Positions 58,321 through 64,000 of a stretch of 64,000 bases of DNA are shown here, in pieces. Under the pieces are notes generated by a model. The model had not been told where the DNA came from, did not search any database, and was given only the letters and a program-made list of their open reading frames with translations. The first letter of the stretch is position 1. Every line of letters starts with the position of its first letter. Origin of the DNA: Sinotaia quadrata (taxonomy: Eukaryota > Mollusca > Gastropoda > Architaenioglossa > Viviparidae). The stretch spans positions 42,948,617 to 43,012,616 of the forward strand of contig CM054179.1 of the NCBI GenBank assembly GCA_028829895.1, in the 5' to 3' direction. Made by a program: the position numbers and the translations under genes.

Positions 58321-58749
58321 TCGCCACGTGCTAATTTCATTTCAGTGAATGCCCACTTGATTTGCACAGATTATGACAGATTGTGATTCGTAGCAGAAAA
58401 ATGAAAATATCTCTGCAGGAAAATACATAAAATGACGACTGCAAATGCACCTGACAACTTTAACTTTTCACCTTTGTATTCTTTTAAAGATCTGTACGTT
58501 TAGATTCGATTTATATAAAAATGATTTACTGGCATAGATATGTTAAATTTATTTTGAACTGAGGCCTAATTTAACTCTTACCACTACAACAAAAGAAACG
58601 TACCACAATCTGCGTTTCAACCACAGCCACATAATATTATAAAATATTATTCAAAATATCACAAAACAATCTATATATATGCATACACGCCTGCACATGA
58701 GTATTACAAATACTTTCAATTATCTACTCTGTAAATTCGCTACCAGTTC

Positions 58750-58811
<62 letters not shown>
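58750..58811. repeat. Long (CA)n microsatellite
   Basis: About 31 CA dinucleotides. CA-rich interrupted sequence continues from 58905 to 59040. Confidence 0.97.
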
Positions 58812-58812
<1 letters not shown>

Positions 58813-59062
58813 CATGTATACATAATAAAATAGTTTTGTTACATACATGTGATATCCCGTTTCTCCATCTCAATACTTCATTTAAATGCTTTCTCTCTCC
58901 CACAAACACACACACAAACAGCACTATCAAAACACCAGCAAGCACACAAACACAGAAAAATAAATACACTCATAAACACACACATGTTTAGGCACAAACG
59001 TGCATTAAGTCACGCAATAAACACCCACAAACAAAAGTACTACAACCACACGCTTCAACACA

Positions 59063-59153
59063 TAGCTGTAAAGGAAAACATCGACTCTTTGTATGATACA
59101 CAGTCCATACAGCTGTAAAGAAAAATATCGACTCTTCCTTGTATGATTGAGTC
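59063..59153. repeat. ~48-bp tandem duplication
   Basis: (T/C)AGCTGTAAAG(G)AAAA(C/T)ATCGACTC then TTTGTATGAT occurs at 59063 and 59110. Confidence 0.9.
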
Positions 59154-60264
59154 CACACATACATTTTGAAGACCTAAAGGTCAACGATAATTGCTTCTTC
59201 CTTTCTTGAATAGACCAAATTAAAAGTTAAGAATTAGAGACTATTTTTAGTTGACAGGGACTGATGATAGCTTTCGAGCCTGGTGATGTTAGGCCAGCAC
59301 TGTGCACAGTCATCTTCAAAGTTAATTTGACGGACTAGAAGCTGACGTAGCTATCACAGGTAGGCCACCATATATAGAGGTATATGTTTGCCGTTTATTT
59401 AAAAATAAAATATTTAACCAAATTCTGAAATAAAATATAATAAAACCTTTAATAGTTAATTTATTTTAATTTTAGGCATGTAGGTTTTGTAGAAACAGCA
59501 CCATCGCAAATTTGTTGTTGGTGGCGAGAAGATAATCAAGTGCATTCAATTCTGATTGAAAAAAAAATGCTGACTTCAAAAAATAACAATTAAAAGATAG
59601 ACTTTCCGATGACTGCTGGCTTTATCATTACATCAGTAAAAGTATATATGCAGATTTATTTATTCCCAATCTAACATAATTCCAATTTAAAGACGCAAGG
59701 CGATAAGGACACTTAAAAATTTACAATTAATAATATAATTTAATTAATGTAAATTTAACAAAAAGTTGCCAAAGGTGATGGGAAGAGCTGTTGAGCAAAA
59801 ACTGATGACTGATGATTATAGAATCTAAGTATTTTAATAAAATCACTTTACGTACTGGCTTGAAGACAGTGATCGGTCTTCAGTTGAAGAAAACAGTTCA
59901 AGCACACGGGAACTTGGATTCAATTCGGAGATTGGCAAAGAGTGAGGGGCGAATAATGTGATATATAATGGTCAGAAAGCGGACACAATGACTGCTGAGA
60001 AGAAGCATCCTAGCATTTTGTTGTTGTTGTTGTTGTTTCATACCACTTTAAATACAGGTAATTACAGCTATAAAAATTCCCTTAAAAAAAATGCAGGTAT
60101 ATGAATGTGATCAACACGACAAAGCTAACTGTTTTACTTCGTTAAATTAGAAAAACAAATTCTTAAATCCCCCCCCCCTCCCCCACCTCATTCTTCTTTT
60201 TTTTCTCCTTTGACCTTAATTTGTTTTTAAGGGATGCACGAGTCAAAATGAAAATTAGAAGCTC
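59154..60264. other. Unannotated AT-rich stretch
   Basis: A 10-bp palindrome CTGTGCACAG at about 59301, a (TTG)n run at about 60017-60037 and a C9 run at 60170. No gene was recognised. Confidence 0.4.
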
Positions 60265-60375
60265 AAATGGGCGGTAACCAATAAGGAAACACGATATTTA
60301 CGGCCCCTTGTTCTTTCCCCGGAGACATTTTTCTGCAATCAATGGCGGATAATTGATCTTATGAGAATTCTGAGA
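60265..60375. promoter_or_regulatory. Motif-dense, unrepetitive patch (possible conserved noncoding element)
   Basis: Between low-complexity flanks lies a block with balanced composition and several binding-site-like words close together: AACCAATAAGG (CCAAT), ATTTACGGCCCC, TGCAATCAATGG, and GGATAATTGATCTTATGAG (homeodomain-type). It has no tandem structure. This is a guess from texture only. Confidence 0.2.
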
Positions 60376-61149
60376 CAGTACAGTAGAAAAATAAAAAATT
60401 CCACTTCAAAAGAGGAGCCGGAAAGGTCGCCTGGCAGGTGTAGCTTGTCATTGCCTGTAGTGCCTGCATTTCTCTGCATCTATTGCTGCACCAACTCTAT
60501 TCCAGCTGCCCTCGGGGTTCTCTCCCTTTCCTTAATGCGGCTCACCTAGAGTTTCTTTTCAAGATCATACGTACGCTGTTTAATAAAGCCAAGCGTTACA
60601 AACAATGGCCGAAAGGTGTGGGTTTCTTGGAGATTTATGGGAATTGAAAAAGTCTTTACAAATTTACAGGCGGCAAACCCGTGCCATAACGACACAATAT
60701 ATACCGTTTATACTTCATCGACATTCACGATATATATTCTCCGATAATTAAAGATTTGAGGGTTAAAAAAAAATCTCAGAGTTTAAATTAAAATGTTCTT
60801 ATCTTTCCTTGCTTGATAAAAAAAAATACAATTAAGGCCGAAAATAATATAAGTTTGCCAGTGTGTTTCAATTATTTGTAATGGGGTTGGATTGGGTTTG
60901 TCCAACAGACAGTAGATTACATTCATCAAAACAAATCGTGTACGGAGCTCTTTACTAGGCACTGGCTTGTACAATCCATCGGATGTTCAAATTTGGACCC
61001 CACCCATTGTGATCCAACAGAGTACAGTTTTAATATTTATTTAGGAATTCACGTACGCTTCTAGGCATCGCTGGTTTCGCAGGCGACCGCGGTGGCACAA
61101 AGAGTGATTGTTTGGTTAGGAAAAGGGTAAAGTGAAAAACGTCGGCAGG

Positions 61150-61420
61150 GACTTTTTTTTCTGAATTTTTTTTTGGGGGGGAGGGGGGTGCTGGTGGAGG
61201 GGAGCACGATGGGTGGGTTCTCTGCAAATCTGCGCGTACAGCAACCGATGACTTTTCGATTTTCATCTGCCAAAGATCTTTCACGTGGGGCAGTATGTAG
61301 CTAACGGGACCTCCTTTATCGTCCAATCTAACGCCAAGTTTTTCGCCTTCAGCTGGGCTCGAATCTTGGGAACAGTAAGTGAAAGGTTAGCGGTGTACCT
61401 CTGCACCACCCTATGAGAGT
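61150..61420 (-). mobile_element. tRNA-derived SINE with gastropod-type body module
   Basis: Read on minus. The head has GGTGCAGAGGTACACC (A-box region, 61392-61407), CTTTCAC in the anticodon-loop position as in glutamate tRNA, and AGATTCGAGCCC (B box, 61355-61366). The body follows with GGACGATAAAGGAGGTCCCG (61306-61325) and CACGTGAAAGATCTTTGGCA (61268-61287). I remember a very similar GACGATAAA...GAGGTCCCGT...CACGTAAAAGA module in SINEs of marine gastropods. A10-like tracts at 61149-61180 may be the 3' tail. The minus open frames here (61030-61326, 61061-61273) are translations of the SINE. Confidence 0.62.
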
Positions 61421-61839
61421 TACATATAAATCTAAGACGACTAGAAAAACAGATCTGTCAAACCTATTTAGCTTTCACTCGATCACTCACCGGACATTAT
61501 GTTCCAGCATAAGGGGTGAAGGACGTGGGTGAAGCTGGCTATTTCCGTATTATGAGTTATACTGTTATATGAATGTGATCTCTGCGTCTTTTATTCGTCC
61601 AGGTTCCCTACTCACATACCAAAGGAACTGTTTTACTTTTAGTGTCAACCCTGGAAATAGGCATCAAAATTGTTTAATGAGCCAACTCTCAATGTTTGAT
61701 AACCAAGAAACATCACTATATCCAAAGAGTAAACGGCATAATTTTAAATATACGATAACGGTGGGTTAAAAGAGTTTCCTTTAAAGGGAAGGTCACCAGT
61801 CTATGAGACAGGGAAAGGCGTTACAACTAGTCGTCTGAA
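61421..61839. other. Unannotated stretch
   Basis: An ATG open frame at 61569-61769 (66 residues) has no recognisable family. Confidence 0.35.
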
Positions 61840-62480
61840 AGGCGGCAAGGTCACACACTTCTTAAAACCATCGTCATCAAGAATGGTTGTGGTGCCGAGA
61901 GAAGCTTCACATCTCAATGCTACATTACGAGAGGTAGACATCCAGGAGTATTTCGTATCTAGAGATAGTTTTACACTCCTTGAGTATGCAGTGAACGGCT
62001 TAATTTTTTTAACCCATGTCATCGAGAGTTGAATTTGATAGATAAGAACAAATTTCATACTTTTTATACTGATTTCCGAAAGGCTCGCTTCTTAAATCCT
62101 CATCGCTAAGAAGTGGACATAGTATAAAGAGACAAAACACCATTAGCATTATATAATCAGTAGCCCACTTCTTGATCTTCATACCGAGAAATGCATACAA
62201 AACTTCAACCCTTCTTGAACCCTCGTCACCGAAAGATGAATTGGGTAGGAAGACAAACTTCGAAATCTAGATACAGAGAAGTACATGCCTCTTGAATTAT
62301 CGTCGACAAGAGATGGATTCTGTAAGTAGCTTCAAACTGCAACCTGCAGAGAGAACTGCGAGCTTTTTGAATCCACGTCGCCCAGAAATGACATCGGTAT
62401 GGAAAAACAAACATCAAGCTTTAAAACTACATAGAGAACAGCAACCATCTTGATCCCTCGTCGCCAGGATATGGTTTTTA
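61840..62480. repeat. Fossil tandem repeat, period about 79-80 bp
   Basis: A theme (T)TCTTGAA(C)CCTCGTC(G/A)CC(G/A)AGA(A)ATG recurs at about 61859, 62088, 62211, 62290, 62370 and 62449, with a weaker echo at 62172. The last four are 79, 80 and 79 bp apart. Between them, (A)AACTTC(A)AA...TA(C)AGAGAA recurs in phase. Copy identity is low, so this is an old minisatellite that is no longer homogenised. Confidence 0.75.
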
Positions 62481-62711
62481 AAAAAAATCGAACCTCTAAC
62501 TTCAGTACCATACATTAAGCACAACGTTTCGTTGCAGTGTTTTGCAAAGGCAAAACTGTTCACAGAATGCTGTAACATCAGTGATGTTTCCTTGATTGTG
62601 ACGGGGTCAAAGAGCAGAATGGAAATTACACCGATATAATATGTAAATAAAAAATTGTACCGTCGACCGCTTTTGTCTCTGTAGTACATGTAATTGCATG
62701 TAATCTTTACG

Positions 62712-62862
62712 AATAAGACATCGCTGCTGAATATAATAAATACAGAGTAAATTAGTATTTTAAAACCTATTCCCTTAATTTCTGAATGAGAAATCTCCGC
62801 TGTTGAATATAATAAATGCTGAGTAAATCAGTATTTAATAAAACCCATTCCCTTAATTTCCA
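62712..62862. repeat. 76-bp tandem duplication
   Basis: GAATATAATAAAT(A/G)C(A/T)GAGTAAAT then TATTCCCTTAATTTC occurs at 62729 and 62805, with a few substitutions. Confidence 0.92.
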
Positions 62863-63322
62863 AAAATAAGGCATATACAATGTCGTTTACTAACGCATGC
62901 ACTTTTACTGCTACGCTCAAATGCAAGAAAAGTATATGTGGCTGACGCTACCCGTAACAGACTAATAATGGTATGTACATAAAATAAATTAATATTTTAA
63001 AAAATATATTTTACGTCACTAGTTCTAATGTGCTAACATTTCAAGGAATTATACATCATTTATCATTATTCATTGTTTGGCTGAGAGCAAGAACATCCCT
63101 GCGGAGTAACGCTTCGTTAAACCGATTTTTTTTTTATCATCAGCATACGCCCAGTTGTGCGACAACATGCTATTAACTAATAAGTGCACTGGATCATTAA
63201 AACAGTTTACATTTTTGTGACTCATGCACTGACTTATTTTTCGTATGTCCGTATTTGCAGCTTACCAATAGGTTATCTCTTGGTAGTAATAGCAACAGCC
63301 AATAAATAAAAACATACAAACA

Positions 63323-63324
<2 letters not shown>
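62863..63324. other. Unannotated stretch
   Basis: Nothing was recognised. Confidence 0.4.

Positions 63325-63392
<68 letters not shown>
63325..63392. repeat. Long (CA)n microsatellite
   Basis: About 34 CA dinucleotides. Confidence 0.97.
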
Positions 63393-63395
<3 letters not shown>

Positions 63396-64000
63396 AAAAA
63401 GCTGGGTCTTAGTAAAAATAGCTGGCCAATCAGTAATCATCGGAGTATAACACGCACTATTTACAGTCCCGTGACTTTGTAACTGATCATAAAGTCCATG
63501 AATAAATTAGATAACCAAAACCATTTGTCTTCCAAGCTTTTTCTTCTCGCAGACATGCACAGCTGGATACCGACTAGAAAATTCGTTAAAAACTTTTCTT
63601 TAACGTGAAATGTGAACGAAGAAACAACAAACAAATGCGATATTTTCTTCTTCTTCTTTTTTTAAAGCTAAGAAAAGAGTCGTTAGATTCGAATCATGCC
63701 GCGTGTTGCACTTGCACCTAGCCTGGAGTCCGACTATCGATCTGTCAGTCCCGCTCAATCAGCTACTTATATTCCCAGAATTAGAAGCACATAATTCTCA
63801 CTCTCTTTCTCTTTCAACTCCTTCCCTCCTGACGGGCATGTTTAAACGCCCAAGTATCTTCGCACTTTCTCCATAGTACAACCTAAAGAGGCGGGTTGGG
63901 TTGGGGGGGGGGGGAAATACACGTTTTCTCTTTATACAGTCATCATAACCCTTTACAGCTACTTGGACAGTTGCAAAAAAAAGAAAAAGAAAAAGAAAAC
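63393..64000. other. Unannotated stretch
   Basis: A GATTCGAATCA word at about 63687 fits a pol III B box but has no A box in range. G10 lies at about 63905-63914 and an A-rich tract at the right edge. Confidence 0.35.

Larger units (their letters stand above)
57281..58350. promoter_or_regulatory. CpG- and GC-rich promoter-like region
   Basis: CpG density, G runs (57933-57943; 58284-58301) and regulatory words cluster here: a CRE half-site with TATA-like AATAAAAG on plus (57557 and 57571-57578), two full CRE palindromes (58078 and 58313) and an E-box CACGTG (58325-58330). A short TGACTGAC-type run lies at about 57450-57485. This is the densest regulatory patch of the window and could drive transcription leftwards into 57280-56877, rightwards, or both. 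Confidence 0.4.

Noticed and set aside
61030..61326. Minus frames of 70-98 codons
   Set aside because: They are translations of the SINE body module and its A-rich tail region.
63680..63700. B-box-like word GATTCGAATCA
   Set aside because: No A box at a suitable distance and no SINE-like body.

Overview
This window looks like intergenic or intronic DNA from a metazoan nuclear genome. It is AT-rich (my estimate is 60-65% AT, not computed). It has no compact operon-like gene layout, no long open reading frame outside tandem repeats, no rRNA or intact tRNA, and many dinucleotide and tetranucleotide microsatellites. A marine mollusc, perhaps a gastropod, is my best guess. The guess rests mainly on a SINE-like element at about 61.15-61.42 kb, whose body module I associate from memory with SINEs of marine gastropods, and on a second SINE at about 55.3-55.7 kb with a TCCACCCA...TAAAT...GGTAC-type tail seen in marine invertebrate SINEs. 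Neither recollection could be checked here.

The dominant content is tandem repeats. I count about 35-40 minisatellite arrays with units of 9 to 95 bp, plus about 20 microsatellites. By my tally they cover roughly a fifth of the window. They range from near-perfect (25-bp array at 16.2 kb, 68-bp at 31.3 kb, 73-bp at 26.2 kb, 95-bp at 41.8 kb, 63-bp at 52.6 kb) to fossil arrays visible only as a faint period (17.7-18.4, 48.6-49.1 and 61.8-62.5 kb). Several show internal history: graded decay, dimeric higher-order units, or interleaved unit variants. Most of the longer open frames are these repeats read as protein.

The second layer is dispersed repeats. An unclassified family has copies at 19.56-20.08, 22.73-23.26 and 46.19-46.71 kb and a partial relative at 49.8-50.4 kb. 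Three or four tRNA-derived SINE-like insertions lie at 38.9, 54.9, 55.3-55.7 and 61.2-61.4 kb.

No intact gene can be called with confidence. The best coding signals are: a decayed coding sequence at 30.09-30.75 kb (+), broken by TGA codons and frame changes; a possible exon with a hydrophobic leader and a good splice donor at 56.88-57.28 kb (-), next to a CpG-rich, CRE-bearing promoter-like region at 57.3-58.35 kb; a possible first exon or promoter at 29.13-29.52 kb (-); and weak open frames at 5.77-6.02 kb (-) and 20.05-20.36 kb (-). Six perfect TGACGTCA palindromes are scattered through the window. The quiet stretches between these features show AT-rich sequence without recognisable structure.
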